64,000 bases of DNA, from positions 1-64,000 of the forward strand of contig NZ_JAAXCY010000013.1 in NCBI RefSeq assembly GCF_014230465.1. Direction: 5' to 3'. The DNA is from Pseudomonas cremoris (lineage in GTDB: Bacteria > Pseudomonadota > Gammaproteobacteria > Pseudomonadales > Pseudomonadaceae). Below the pieces are notes generated by a model, which was given only the letters and a program-made list of their open reading frames with translations, was not told the origin of the DNA and ran no database searches. A program made the position numbers and the translations under genes. Shown here piece by piece: positions 28,074 to 36,848 of this stretch. Position 1 is the first letter of the stretch. Every line of letters starts with the position of its first letter.

Positions 28074-29744
28074 ATGACAACAACAACTACCCCCGACTCG
28101 CGCTGGACGCGGCGGCGCGACGAGAAGCAGCGGCGGCTCGGGCTGGTCAAAAAGTATGCAGACGGTGCGGTACTGCCCAGTGACAAGATCATCGAAGCAC
28201 TGGAGGCGCTGATCCTTCCTGGTGACCGCGTGGTGCTGGAAGGCAACAACCAAAAACAGGCCGACTTCCTCTCGCGCTCCCTGGCCAAGGCCGACCCCGC
28301 CAAGCTCCACGATTTGCACATGATCATGCCCAGTGTCGGCCGTTCCGAGCACTTGGACCTGTTTGAAAAGGGCATCGCCCGCAAGCTGGATTTCTCTTTC
28401 GCCGGCACCCAATCCCTGCGCATCAGCCAGTTGCTGGAAGACGGCCTGCTGGAAATCGGCGCGATCCACACCTACATCGAACTCTATGCGCGGCTGGTGG
28501 TGGATCTGACCCCCAACGTGGTGCTCTCCGCGGGTTTCATGGCCGACCGCGCCGGCAACATCTACACCGGTGCCAGCACCGAAGACACCCCGGCGCTGAT
28601 CGAGCCCGCTGCCTTCAGCGATGGCATTGTCATCGTGCAGGTCAACCAACTGGTCGACGACGTCACCGACTTGCCTCGCGTGGATATTCCGGCCAGTTGG
28701 GTGGATTTTGTGGTGGTGGCCGACAAGCCGTTCTACATCGAGCCGCTGTTCACTCGCGACCCGCGCCACATCAAGCCAGTGCACGTGTTGATGGCGATGA
28801 TGGCGATCCGTGGCATCTACGAAAAACACAACGTGCAGTCCCTGAATCACGGCATTGGTTTCAACACCGCCGCCATCGAATTGATCCTGCCCACCTACGG
28901 CGAATCCCTGGGCCTGAAGGGCAAGATCTGCCGCAACTGGACCCTGAACCCGCACCCCACGCTGATCCCCGCTATCGAAAGCGGTTGGGTGGAAAGCGTG
29001 CATTGCTTCGGCACCGAACTGGGCATGGAAAACTACATCGCTGCGCGTCCGGATGTGTTTTTCACTGGCCGCGACGGCTCGATGCGTTCCAACCGAATGT
29101 TCTGCCAACTGGCCGGGCAATACGCGGTGGACCTGTTTATCGGCGCCACCTTGCAAGTGGACGGCGATGGTCATTCCTCCACCGTGACCCGTGGCCGTCT
29201 CGCCGGTTTCGGTGGCGCGCCGAACATGGGCCACGACCCGCGTGGCCGTCGTCACGGTACGCCGGCATGGCTGGATATGCGCCACGACGATGCGCCGGAA
29301 GCTTTGCTCGAACGCGGCAAAAAACTCGTGGTGCAAATGGTCGAGACCTTCCAGGAAGGCGGCAAACCGACCTTCGTCGACACCCTCGACGCGGTGGAAG
29401 TCGCGCGCAAAAGCGGCATGCCCCTGGCACCGATCATGATCTACGGCGACGACGTCACTCACCTGCTCACCGAAGAAGGCATCGCCTACCTCTACAAGGC
29501 GCGTTCTCTGGAAGAGCGCCAGGCAATGATCGCCGCGGTCGCCGGGGTGACCGCCATCGGCATGCGCCACAACCCCAAGGACACCGCGCGCATGCGCCGC
29601 GAAGGCTTGATCGCGTTGCCCGAAGACCTCGGTATCCGCCGCACCGACGCCACCCGCGAGCTGTTGGCCGCCAAGAGCGTGGCCGACCTGGTGGAGTGGT
29701 CCGGTGGCCTGTACAACCCGCCCGCCAAATTCAGGAGCTGGTAA
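28074..29744 (+). CDS. mdcA: Malonate decarboxylase alpha subunit (malonyl/acetyl-ACP transferase)
   Basis: MdcA exchanges acetyl on the carrier protein MdcC for malonyl, releasing acetate, the first half-reaction of biotin-independent malonate decarboxylation. The 556-residue protein has normal length, with the family segments LVKKYADGAVLPSDKIIEAL near the start and GGAPNMGHDPRGRRHGTP in the C-terminal half. The TTG-free start is ATG 28074, with GGAG eight bases before. It is the first gene of an unbroken nine-gene operon; mdcB begins on the next base after its stop. Confidence 0.96.
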   Translation: MTTTTTPDSRWTRRRDEKQRRLGLVKKYADGAVLPSDKIIEALEALILPGDRVVLEGNNQKQADFLSRSLAKADPAKLHDLHMIMPSVGRSEHLDLFEKGIARKLDFSFAGTQSLRISQLLEDGLLEIGAIHTYIELYARLVVDLTPNVVLSAGFMADRAGNIYTGASTEDTPALIEPAAFSDGIVIVQVNQLVDDVTDLPRVDIPASWVDFVVVADKPFYIEPLFTRDPRHIKPVHVLMAMMAIRGIYEKHNVQSLNHGIGFNTAAIELILPTYGESLGLKGKICRNWTLNPHPTLIPAIESGWVESVHCFGTELGMENYIAARPDVFFTGRDGSMRSNRMFCQLAGQYAVDLFIGATLQVDGDGHSSTVTRGRLAGFGGAPNMGHDPRGRRHGTPAWLDMRHDDAPEALLERGKKLVVQMVETFQEGGKPTFVDTLDAVEVARKSGMPLAPIMIYGDDVTHLLTEEGIAYLYKARSLEERQAMIAAVAGVTAIGMRHNPKDTARMRREGLIALPEDLGIRRTDATRELLAAKSVADLVEWSGGLYNPPAKFRSW

Positions 29745-30578
29745 ATGCGCGCCCTCAAACTGCATGAATTGACCCTCGCTGAACGCCTGGCGGACATGGC
29801 CGTGGATGCCTTGATCGATGAAGCGGACCTGTCGCCCAAGCCCGCCTTGGTGGACCGCCGTGGCAACGGCGCCCACAGCGATTTGCACCTGGGCCTGATG
29901 CACGCCTCGGCGCTGTCTTTGTGGCCGATGTTCAAGGACATGGCTGAAGCCGCGCTTGATATCGGCGAGATTGGTTTGCCGCTGCGCGAAGCCTTGGGGC
30001 GGATCGGCCGCGAAGGTGAGCAAGCAATGCTCGTCACCACCAACGGGGTGAATACTCACCGAGGTGCAATTTGGGCCCTCGGCTTGCTCACCGCTGCTGC
30101 GGCGCTCGAGCCACGCGCCGTAACGCTGAATGCAGCGAAATTAGCCCTGCTCAACGACCGCTACGCGCCGCAGCCGATGAGTCACGGCGCCCAGGTTGCG
30201 CAGCGCTACGGCGCACGCGGTGCCCGTGAAGAAGCACAACTCGGCTTCCCCTCTGTGGTGCAACGCGGCCTGCCGCAACTGCACAAAAGCCGCCAGCAAC
30301 ACACCGGCGAGCAAAACGCTCGGCTGGATGCCTTGCTCGCGATCATGACCGAGCTGGCCGACACCTGCGTGCTCTACCGCGCGGGCCCCGAAGGCATTGC
30401 TGCCATGCAACGCGGCGCCCAAGCCGTACTGGATGCGGGCGGCAGCGCGACCCTGGCCGGTCGCCGCCAATTGCACGAATTGGATAACCAACTGCTGGCT
30501 CTGAATGCCTCCCCCGGCGGTGCCGCCGACCTGTTGGCCGCCTGCCTGTTTATCGACCGCCTCGACGGAGCGTTGTGA
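29745..30578 (+). CDS. mdcB: Triphosphoribosyl-dephospho-CoA synthase MdcB
   Basis: MdcB makes the precursor of the 2'-(5''-phosphoribosyl)-3'-dephospho-CoA prosthetic group of MdcC from dephospho-CoA and ATP. The 277-residue CitG-like protein has the conserved segments [34 protein letters not shown] (with the His-Arg-Gly motif) and the late [16 protein letters not shown]. It begins directly after mdcA and its stop overlaps the mdcC start by one base. Confidence 0.95.
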   Translation: MRALKLHELTLAERLADMAVDALIDEADLSPKPALVDRRGNGAHSDLHLGLMHASALSLWPMFKDMAEAALDIGEIGLPLREALGRIGREGEQAMLVTTNGVNTHRGAIWALGLLTAAAALEPRAVTLNAAKLALLNDRYAPQPMSHGAQVAQRYGARGAREEAQLGFPSVVQRGLPQLHKSRQQHTGEQNARLDALLAIMTELADTCVLYRAGPEGIAAMQRGAQAVLDAGGSATLAGRRQLHELDNQLLALNASPGGAADLLAACLFIDRLDGAL

Positions 30579-30877
30579 TGGAAACCTTATCCTTTGAATT
30601 CCCCGCCGGGCAGCCGCCAAAGGGCCGTGCGCTGGTGGGTTGTGTCGGTTCGGGTGACCTGGAAGTGCTGCTGGAACCGGGCACGCCGGGCACGCTGACG
30701 ATCCAGGTGCAGACCTCGGTGAATGGCGCCGAGCAACGTTGGCAGCATTTGTTTGAACGGATTTTCCAGGAGCAGACGCCGCCAGCCTTGAACATTGATA
30801 TCCACGACTTCGGCGCGACACCCGGTGTAGTGCGCTTGCGTCTGGAACAGGGCTTTGAGGAGGTTGGCCATGACTGA
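30578..30877 (+). CDS. mdcC: Malonate decarboxylase acyl carrier protein MdcC (delta subunit)
   Basis: This 99-residue protein is the acyl carrier of the complex. The serine expected to hold the phosphoribosyl-dephospho-CoA arm is S25 in VGSGDLEVLLEPG, the family signature. The start is ATG 30578, overlapping the mdcB stop as TGATG; a GTG one codon earlier is also open. Its 3' end overlaps the mdcD start by 8 bases. It shuttles malonyl and acetyl between MdcA and MdcD-MdcE. Confidence 0.93.
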   Translation: METLSFEFPAGQPPKGRALVGCVGSGDLEVLLEPGTPGTLTIQVQTSVNGAEQRWQHLFERIFQEQTPPALNIDIHDFGATPGVVRLRLEQGFEEVGHD

Positions 30878-31712
30878 CTTACTCGCCAAACACAGCTTCG
30901 TCGAACTGGGCGCACGGCAGCGGGCCAAGGCGTTGCTCGACGCCAGTTCCTACCGCGAATTGATCGACCCGTTCCAGCGCGTCATGTCGCCGTGGCTCAG
31001 CCGCCAAGGCGTGGTGCCCCAGGCCGATGACGGCGTGGTGATCACCAAGGGCAGCATCGCGGGTTTACCGGTGGTGATCGCCGCCATCGAAGGCAACTTC
31101 CAGGGCGGCAGCCTCGGCGAAGTCGGTGGTGCAAAAATCGCTGGTGCTCTGGAGCTGGCGGCCGAAGACAATCGCAATGGCATCCCCACTCGCGCCGTGC
31201 TGCTGCTGGAAACCGGCGGCGTGCGGTTGCAGGAAGCCAACCTGGGGCTGGCGGCGATTGCCGATATTCATGCGGCGATTGTCGATCTGCGCCAGTACCA
31301 GCCGGTGATCGGCGTGGTGGCGGGCAGCGTGGGTTGTTTTGGTGGCATGTCGATCGCCGCCGGGCTGTGCAGCTACCTCGTCGTGACCCGTGAGGCGCGC
31401 CTGGGCTTGAACGGCCCGCAGGTGATCGAACAGGAAGCCGGCCTTGAGGAATACGACTCCCGCGACCGCCCGTTCATCTGGAGCCTTACCGGTGGCGAGC
31501 AACGGTTCAACAGCGGCTTGGCCGACCGCTACGTGGCCGATGATGTGGCCCAGATTCAACAAACCGTCAGCGCGCTGCTGCAACAAGGTTTGCCCACCCA
31601 ACAACGCAGCCGGCAGGCCGAACACTACCTGGCGCGTCTCGCCGAGCTGGACGCCACGCCGCAAATCGAACCTGCAACGGTGCGCGCGCTGTATCAAGGA
31701 GAACGCTCATGA
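30870..31712 (+). CDS. mdcD: Malonate decarboxylase beta subunit
   Basis: MdcD with MdcE forms the decarboxylase that converts malonyl-S-MdcC to acetyl-S-MdcC and CO2. The 280-residue protein has the carboxyltransferase fold seen in LLLETGGVRLQEANLGLAAI and VGCFGGMSIAAGLCSYLVV, where backbone amides form an oxyanion hole. I start at ATG 30870, which has GAGGAGG upstream, rather than an earlier in-frame codon. It overlaps mdcE by four bases (ATGA). Confidence 0.95.
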   Translation: MTDLLAKHSFVELGARQRAKALLDASSYRELIDPFQRVMSPWLSRQGVVPQADDGVVITKGSIAGLPVVIAAIEGNFQGGSLGEVGGAKIAGALELAAEDNRNGIPTRAVLLLETGGVRLQEANLGLAAIADIHAAIVDLRQYQPVIGVVAGSVGCFGGMSIAAGLCSYLVVTREARLGLNGPQVIEQEAGLEEYDSRDRPFIWSLTGGEQRFNSGLADRYVADDVAQIQQTVSALLQQGLPTQQRSRQAEHYLARLAELDATPQIEPATVRALYQGERS

Positions 31713-32479
31713 GAGGGCTGCAGTGGTTCAACGCATTGAGTGCCGGCGCAACGCCCGTTGAGGGGTTGCCGGCTTCGCTGAAAGTGGCTGACGGTGTATT
31801 GGGCGAACAACCCGTGCGCTTTATCGCCGTGGTCACCGACGCGCAAAACCGCTTCCCGCGTGCACGTAACGGCGAGGTCGGTTTGCTGGAAGGCTGGGGC
31901 CTGGCCAAGGCAGTGGATGACGCTATCGCCCGTGGCGACAAGCGCCCGCTGATCGCCATCGTCGATGTGCCGAGCCAAGCCTACGGTCGTCGTGAAGAAG
32001 CCCTCGGCATCCATCAAGCCCTGGCCGCCGCCGCCGAGAGCTACGCCCGTGCTCGCCTCGCCGGGCACCCGGTGATTGCGCTGTTGGTGGGCAAGGCCAT
32101 GTCTGGTGCGTTCCTCGCTCACGGCTACCAAGCCAACCGCCTGATCGCCCTGCGTGACCCCGGCGTGATGGTGCACGCCATGGGCAAGGCCTCGGCGGCG
32201 CGGGTGACCCTGCGCAGTGTCGAGGAACTGGAAGCCCTGGCCGCCAGCGTGCCACCCATGGCCTATGACATCGACAGCTATGCCAGCCTCGGCTTGCTGT
32301 GGGAGACCTTGTCAGTCAGCCAGATCGAACAGCCAACCGTGCAGGATGTAGAGCGGGTTGGCGATTGCCTGGTCAGTGCGATCAAGGACATCGAAACGCC
32401 TGATTTGAGCAGCCGCCTCGGCGCCACCCATCGCGCCGCTTCCAGCCATGTACGCCAACTGCTGCGGGAGCAATGGTGA
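31709..32479 (+). CDS. mdcE: Malonate decarboxylase gamma subunit
   Basis: This is the second carboxyltransferase-type subunit, 256 residues, pairing with MdcD. Family features include FIAVVTDAQNRFPRARNGEVG, AIVDVPSQAYGRREE and LLVGKAMSGAFLAHGYQANR. Its ATG overlaps the mdcD stop, and the next gene mdcG begins inside its last two codons, so expression is tightly linked. Confidence 0.95.
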   Translation: MRGLQWFNALSAGATPVEGLPASLKVADGVLGEQPVRFIAVVTDAQNRFPRARNGEVGLLEGWGLAKAVDDAIARGDKRPLIAIVDVPSQAYGRREEALGIHQALAAAAESYARARLAGHPVIALLVGKAMSGAFLAHGYQANRLIALRDPGVMVHAMGKASAARVTLRSVEELEALAASVPPMAYDIDSYASLGLLWETLSVSQIEQPTVQDVERVGDCLVSAIKDIETPDLSSRLGATHRAASSHVRQLLREQW

Positions 32480-33060
32480 ACGCCCACGACCTGCTCTGGG
32501 GCATGAGCCCGGCGCATCTTCCCGCTGACGCTCCGGCGTGGGCGGCGGATGCGTTGGCCGCTGTGGTGGTGCGTCGCGCCATCGTTGCTCCAGGGCTTGT
32601 CGCCGTCGGCGTGCGTGGGCGTTTGCGCGAGCAGCGTCTTGGCGCTGTGATGCCGGTTGCTGCCATTCAACGTCGGGTCGCGCCGGAGGCGTTATGCGAC
32701 GTGATTTCGCCGCGAGATTTACCCGCGTTGCAGGCGCTCGACCAACTGCGCCCGCTGCTGGCGCCGCTGAACTGGGGCGTCACCGGCAGTGCGGGTTTTG
32801 AATTGGCCACGGGCATTGAAGCGCTGCATGCCCAAAGCGACCTGGATTTGATTCTGCGCACACCCGAGCCGCTGGATCGCAACGATGCGCGTGACCTGCT
32901 GGCGACGCTGGACAAGGCGGTTTGCGCCGTCGACCTGCAACTGCAAACGCCCTTCGGCGCCGTTGCCCTGCGCGAATGGGCGGGCGCATCACGGCGGGTA
33001 TTGTTGAAAACTGTCAGCGGTGCGCACCTGGTGATTGATCCGTGGCAGGCCGTGGCATGA
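32473..33060 (+). CDS. mdcG: Malonate decarboxylase holo-ACP synthase MdcG
   Basis: MdcG is a nucleotidyltransferase that attaches the phosphoribosyl-dephospho-CoA group to the serine of MdcC. The 195-residue protein carries the paired aspartates D123 and D125 in QSDLDLILRTP, which is the metal-binding motif of the family. Translation may begin at ATG 32473 or at the adjacent GTG 32476; both lie in the end of mdcE. The mdcG stop overlaps the mdcH start. Confidence 0.92.
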   Translation: MVNAHDLLWGMSPAHLPADAPAWAADALAAVVVRRAIVAPGLVAVGVRGRLREQRLGAVMPVAAIQRRVAPEALCDVISPRDLPALQALDQLRPLLAPLNWGVTGSAGFELATGIEALHAQSDLDLILRTPEPLDRNDARDLLATLDKAVCAVDLQLQTPFGAVALREWAGASRRVLLKTVSGAHLVIDPWQAVA

Positions 33061-33956
33061 GCAGCCTTCTGGTGTTCCCGGGGCAGGGCGCCCAACGGCC
33101 GGGCATGCTCCAGCCGCTGCCGGTCGAGGTGTTGGAGCACGCCAGCGATGTGTTGGGCGAAGACGCGCGCGCATTGGACTCAGCCGAGGCGCTGGCGGAT
33201 ACCCGTGCAGTCCAACTGTGCCTGCTGATCGCCGGGGTGGCCCACGCTCGCCTGCTGCAACATACCCCGGATTACGTCGCGGGCTTGTCCATCGGTGCCT
33301 ACCCGGCGGCGGTGATTGCGGGCGCCCTCGACTTTGCCGATGCCCTCAAACTCGTCAGCCTGCGCGGCGAACTGATGCAAAACGCTTATCCACAGGGCTA
33401 CGGAATGACTGCGATCATCGGCCCCGAGTTATCCACAGTGGAAACGCTACTGGCCGAGATCCACAGCCCGGAAACCCCGGTGTACCTGGCCAATATCAAC
33501 GCCGACAACCAGACCGTGATCGCCGGTAGCGACGAGGCCATGAAACGCGTCGCTCAACGTATCAAGGGCAACGGCATCGCCAAACGGCTGGCCGTCAGTG
33601 TGCCGTCCCATTGTGCACTGCTGGAGCAACCTGCCCAGGCATTGGCGCAAGCCTTCGTGCCGCTCAAGGCACCGCGCATCACCTACTTGAGCAGCACCCG
33701 CGCGCGACCTGTCCACAACCCCGAGCAGCTGCGCGACGACTTGGCTTTCAACATGTGCCGCGTCGTCGACTGGCGTGGCACCGTGCAAAGCGCCTATGAG
33801 CGCGGCGTGCGCCTGCAAATCGAACTGCCGCCGGGCGCGGTGCTCACTGGCCTGTCACGCCGCGTGTTTGAACAAGGCACGGTGATCGCCTGCGAAGGCG
33901 CGCGCCTGGACACCTTGCAGGCCCTGCTGCAAGAGGAGGAGCGCCGCCACCGATAA
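33057..33956 (+). CDS. mdcH: Malonyl-CoA:ACP transferase MdcH
   Basis: MdcH loads malonyl from malonyl-CoA onto MdcC, priming the decarboxylase. The 299-residue FabD-like protein has LLVFPGQGAQRPGM at the N-terminus, nucleophile S78 in GLSIGAYPAA, and catalytic H185 in VPSHCALLE. I start at ATG 33057, overlapping the mdcG stop, because it gives the FabD-like beginning. A 67-base gap follows before the transporter genes. Confidence 0.94.
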   Translation: MSSLLVFPGQGAQRPGMLQPLPVEVLEHASDVLGEDARALDSAEALADTRAVQLCLLIAGVAHARLLQHTPDYVAGLSIGAYPAAVIAGALDFADALKLVSLRGELMQNAYPQGYGMTAIIGPELSTVETLLAEIHSPETPVYLANINADNQTVIAGSDEAMKRVAQRIKGNGIAKRLAVSVPSHCALLEQPAQALAQAFVPLKAPRITYLSSTRARPVHNPEQLRDDLAFNMCRVVDWRGTVQSAYERGVRLQIELPPGAVLTGLSRRVFEQGTVIACEGARLDTLQALLQEEERRHR

Positions 33957-34023
33957 AGCACCACCCAAGGCTTTCGAAGCACAAAAACAACAATTTCGAT
34001 CGAGCACTTTGAGGACAACAACA

Positions 34024-34428
34024 ATGATTATCTACGGTGTGGCATTACTGGCGATCTGCACGCTTGCGGGCGTGATCATGGGCGACATGCTCGGCGTGTT
34101 GCTGGGCGTCAAATCCAACGTGGGCGGGGTGGGTATCGCGATGATCTTGCTGATTTGCGCGCGCCTGTGGATGCAAAAGCGCGGCGGCATGACCAAGGAT
34201 TGCGAGATGGGCGTGGGCTTTTGGGGCGCCATGTACATCCCGGTTGTTGTAGCGATGGCTGCGCAACAAAACGTCGTGACGGCCTTGCACGGCGGCCCGG
34301 TGGCGGTACTTGCGGCTATCGGTTCCGTGGTGGTGTGCGGATGCACGATTGCCCTGATCAGTCGCACCCACAAGGGTGAGCCGCTGCCCGCCGAAGAGCC
34401 GGTGATCGCCGCTGCGGGAGGTCGCTGA
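34024..34428 (+). CDS. madL: Malonate transporter subunit MadL
   Basis: MadL is the smaller membrane subunit of the MadLM malonate/sodium symporter. The 134-residue protein has four hydrophobic segments (about residues 2-22, 30-52, 70-88 and 92-112) and ends in a short polar tail. ATG 34024 gives MIIYGVALLAI, with GAGGAC upstream. madM starts 2 bases after its stop. No mdcF-type transporter is present, so uptake relies on this pair. Confidence 0.92.
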   Translation: MIIYGVALLAICTLAGVIMGDMLGVLLGVKSNVGGVGIAMILLICARLWMQKRGGMTKDCEMGVGFWGAMYIPVVVAMAAQQNVVTALHGGPVAVLAAIGSVVVCGCTIALISRTHKGEPLPAEEPVIAAAGGR

Positions 34429-34429
34429 T

Positions 34430-35194
34430 ATGTGGGATCTCATCGAGAAAGGTTTGGAACATAACGGCCTGGTCACAGCGTTTGCCTTCGTTGGCGTAGT
34501 GATGTGGATTTCGGTGGTGCTGTCCAAACGCCTCACGTTCGGGCGCATTCATGGTTCGGCAATTGCCATCGTTATCGGCCTGGTATTGGCCTGGGTGGGC
34601 GGCACGATTACCGGCGGGCAAAAGGGCCTGGCGGACCTGGCGCTGTTCTCCGGCATTGGGTTGATGGGCGGCGCGATGCTGCGGGACTTCGCCATCGTGG
34701 CCACGGCGTTTGAAGTGCAAGCCACCGAAGCGCGCAAGGCCGGGATGATCGGCGTGATCGCATTGCTGCTGGGCACGGTGCTGCCGTTTATTGTGGGCGC
34801 CAGCATGGCCTGGGCATTTGGTTATCGCGATGCGATCAGCATGACCACCATCGGTGCGGGCGCGGTGACTTACATCGTTGGGCCAGTGACCGGTGCGGCG
34901 ATCGGCGCGACGTCGGATGTGATGGCGCTGTCGATTGCCACCGGGTTGATCAAGGCGATCCTGGTGATGGTGGGCACGCCAGTGGCGGCGCGTTGGATGG
35001 GCCTGGATAACCCGCGTTCGGCGATGGTGTTTGGTGGGCTGGCCGGCACGGTCAGTGGTGTGACCGCCGGGCTGGCGGCGACGGATCGGCGGTTGGTGCC
35101 GTATGGCGCGTTGACGGCAACCTTTCACACCGGGCTTGGGTGTTTGTTGGGACCTTCGTTGTTGTACTTCATTGTTCGTGGGTTGGTTGGGTAA
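34430..35194 (+). CDS. madM: Malonate transporter subunit MadM
   Basis: This larger subunit of the malonate carrier has 254 residues and about seven or eight hydrophobic segments. Conserved parts include VGGTITGGQKGLADLALFSG, FAIVATAFEVQATEARKAG and VTYIVGPVTGAAIGA. It closes the mdc-mad operon; a long palindromic repeat and then the convergent regulator mdcR lie beyond its stop. Confidence 0.93.
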   Translation: MWDLIEKGLEHNGLVTAFAFVGVVMWISVVLSKRLTFGRIHGSAIAIVIGLVLAWVGGTITGGQKGLADLALFSGIGLMGGAMLRDFAIVATAFEVQATEARKAGMIGVIALLLGTVLPFIVGASMAWAFGYRDAISMTTIGAGAVTYIVGPVTGAAIGATSDVMALSIATGLIKAILVMVGTPVAARWMGLDNPRSAMVFGGLAGTVSGVTAGLAATDRRLVPYGALTATFHTGLGCLLGPSLLYFIVRGLVG

Positions 35195-35226
35195 GTTTTT
35201 GAATTCTTGTTGTTAGTTCGGGCCTC

Positions 35227-35338
35227 TTCGCGAGCAAGTCGAATCGTCGCACCGCCGCTCCCACAGTTGAACGAGTTTCAGCATAAGAATGCGGTCGAAT
35301 GTGGGAGCGGCGGTGCGACGATTCGACTTGCTCGCGAA
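35227..35338. repeat. REP doublet of a second type, arms in reversed order
   Basis: Two inverted arms of about 39 bases face the opposite way to the other REPINs. Here the TTCGCGAGCAAG ends are outside and the GCTCCCAC ends meet in the middle. The arm also carries an extra core, GGCGGTGCGACGATTCGAC. It separates madM from the convergent mdcR and could form a bidirectional hairpin end. Confidence 0.85.
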
Positions 35339-35347
35339 AGCGGTGTG

Positions 35348-36268
35348 TCAGGCTGCCCCCTGCCGATTGGCATACATCCGACACTCGGCCAACAGCGCCA
35401 ACAAGTTCGGGTCGCGCTCCTTGGCCTTCAAGAACACCACCCCGATATGCTGCTGCAACCGATACTTGGGTTGCAGCGGTATCAGCTTCACGCGGTTCTC
35501 ATACACCGCCGCAATCCGCCCCGGCAGCAGTGCATATCCCACCCCTGAGCTGACCATGCTCAGCAGGGTGAAGATGTCATTCACCTGCATCGCTACCTTG
35601 GGCTCAAACCCCGCCTGCTTGAACACACGGTTGCCGTCCTGGTGAGTGGCGAAGCCTTGGGTGAGGGTGATGAAGGTGGCGTCGCGCACATCCGCCAGGT
35701 CGATTTGTTGCTCGCGGTCGAACGGCGAATCGGCCGGGGTGGCCAGGAAAATGTCGTCGGAGAACAGCGCGATCTGCTCGCAGTCGGGGTCGTTGGCGCG
35801 CTCGTCGAGGGAGATGAGGATCGCGTCCACTTCCATGTTCTTGAGCTTGTAGAGCAGGTCGAAGTTGGAGCCCAGGATCAGGTCGATGTTGAGTTCGCTG
35901 CGGCGGATCTTCAGGCCCATGATCAGTTGCGGTACGGTCTTCACCGTCAACGAATACAACGAGCCCAGCTTGAAACGCTCGGCGGAGAAACCGGCGGCTT
36001 CGCGGGTGAGGCGCACGCTGTCGACCACGTCGGCCACCAGTTTCTGCGCACGCTCTTCCAAGACATACGCGCTTTCCAGCGGCGTGAGGTTGCGCCCTTC
36101 ATGTTTGAACAGCGGGCAGCGCAGGGCGTTTTCCAGGGAGTGGATGGCGCGGTGCACGCTGACATTGCTGGTTTGCAACTCGGATGCGGCGCGGGCCAGG
36201 TTGCCGGTGCGCATGAACGCCAGGAAGATTTCCAGCTTCTTGAGGGTGAACTCTTCGTCGATCAGCAT
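35348..36268 (-). CDS. mdcR: LysR-type regulator MdcR
   Basis: This 306-residue LysR-family protein has the winged helix at about residues 9-68 (FLAFMRTGNLARAASELQTS) and a substrate-binding domain after residue 95. It matches MdcR by sequence pattern and by lying against the malonate genes, convergent to madM. It probably senses malonate or malonyl-CoA and activates mdcA transcription. Unusually, it is 37 bases downstream of a chromate-type transporter gene on the same strand, so it may share that promoter. Confidence 0.88.
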   Translation of the reverse strand: MLIDEEFTLKKLEIFLAFMRTGNLARAASELQTSNVSVHRAIHSLENALRCPLFKHEGRNLTPLESAYVLEERAQKLVADVVDSVRLTREAAGFSAERFKLGSLYSLTVKTVPQLIMGLKIRRSELNIDLILGSNFDLLYKLKNMEVDAILISLDERANDPDCEQIALFSDDIFLATPADSPFDREQQIDLADVRDATFITLTQGFATHQDGNRVFKQAGFEPKVAMQVNDIFTLLSMVSSGVGYALLPGRIAAVYENRVKLIPLQPKYRLQQHIGVVFLKAKERDPNLLALLAECRMYANRQGAA

Positions 36269-36305
36269 GGCCGTGGCTCTTATTCGAATGCTGTCGATTG
36301 TGCCC

Positions 36306-36848
36306 CTAAAACCCGTTCACTCCCAGCCATGCGCTGCCCAGGCCCAACAGCACGCCGAGGATGATCAGCCAGATCGCATTCAACCGTGTGTAATACACCA
36401 CGGCGGCGCTGGCCAAGGTCAGCACCAGGCTGGTGGCGTTGTTTTCCAGGCTGTTCATCAGGATGTAGGTGGAGGCGAGGATCAGTCCGATGGAAATGGG
36501 CAGCAGGCTGCGCTTGACCCGTTGCACCCACGGCGTGCGGGTGTGGCGCTCCAGCCAGCCGGCGCCGACGTAGGTGAGCACCGAGCACGGCACCAGCTTG
36601 GCCATCAGCGCCACCAGCGCACCAGGCAACCCGGCGGCCTGTTGGCCAATGAACACCAGAAACATGCCGTTAGGGCCGGGCAGCGCCTGGGACAGTGCAA
36701 AGAACGCGACAAATTGTGCGTCGGTGATCCAACGCATATCGACCACGGTGTAGCGGTGGATATCACCGATGGCCACGGTGTTGCCGCCAATCGCCATCAA
36801 TGACCACAGCGCGCATTGGATCATCAGGTGCAGCAGGACGGTTTGCAT
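36306..36848 (-). CDS. Chromate transporter family protein, second half-size subunit
   Basis: This 180-residue membrane protein has the CHR domain signature ALSQALPGPNGMFLVFIGQQ, followed by four to five hydrophobic helices. It is a half-size version; its partner is the gene immediately upstream, and its ATG overlaps that stop by one base. Half-size CHR pairs are known to work together as chromate exporters. The true substrate here cannot be told from sequence. I start at ATG 36848. Confidence 0.85.
   Translation of the reverse strand: MQTVLLHLMIQCALWSLMAIGGNTVAIGDIHRYTVVDMRWITDAQFVAFFALSQALPGPNGMFLVFIGQQAAGLPGALVALMAKLVPCSVLTYVGAGWLERHTRTPWVQRVKRSLLPISIGLILASTYILMNSLENNATSLVLTLASAAVVYYTRLNAIWLIILGVLLGLGSAWLGVNGF

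Noticed and set aside
27996..30059. 687-residue open frame opposite mdcA and the start of mdcB
   Set aside because: Same signature of an antisense shadow; mdcA and mdcB on the plus strand are well supported.
27338..36268. Malonate region as a transferred island
   Set aside because: Codon use and GC content look like the neighbours, there is no integrase, tRNA or direct repeat boundary, and malonate operons are common in Pseudomonas.
35642..36364. 240-residue plus-strand frame opposite mdcR
   Set aside because: It covers a LysR gene on the other strand and lacks any domain or start signal.
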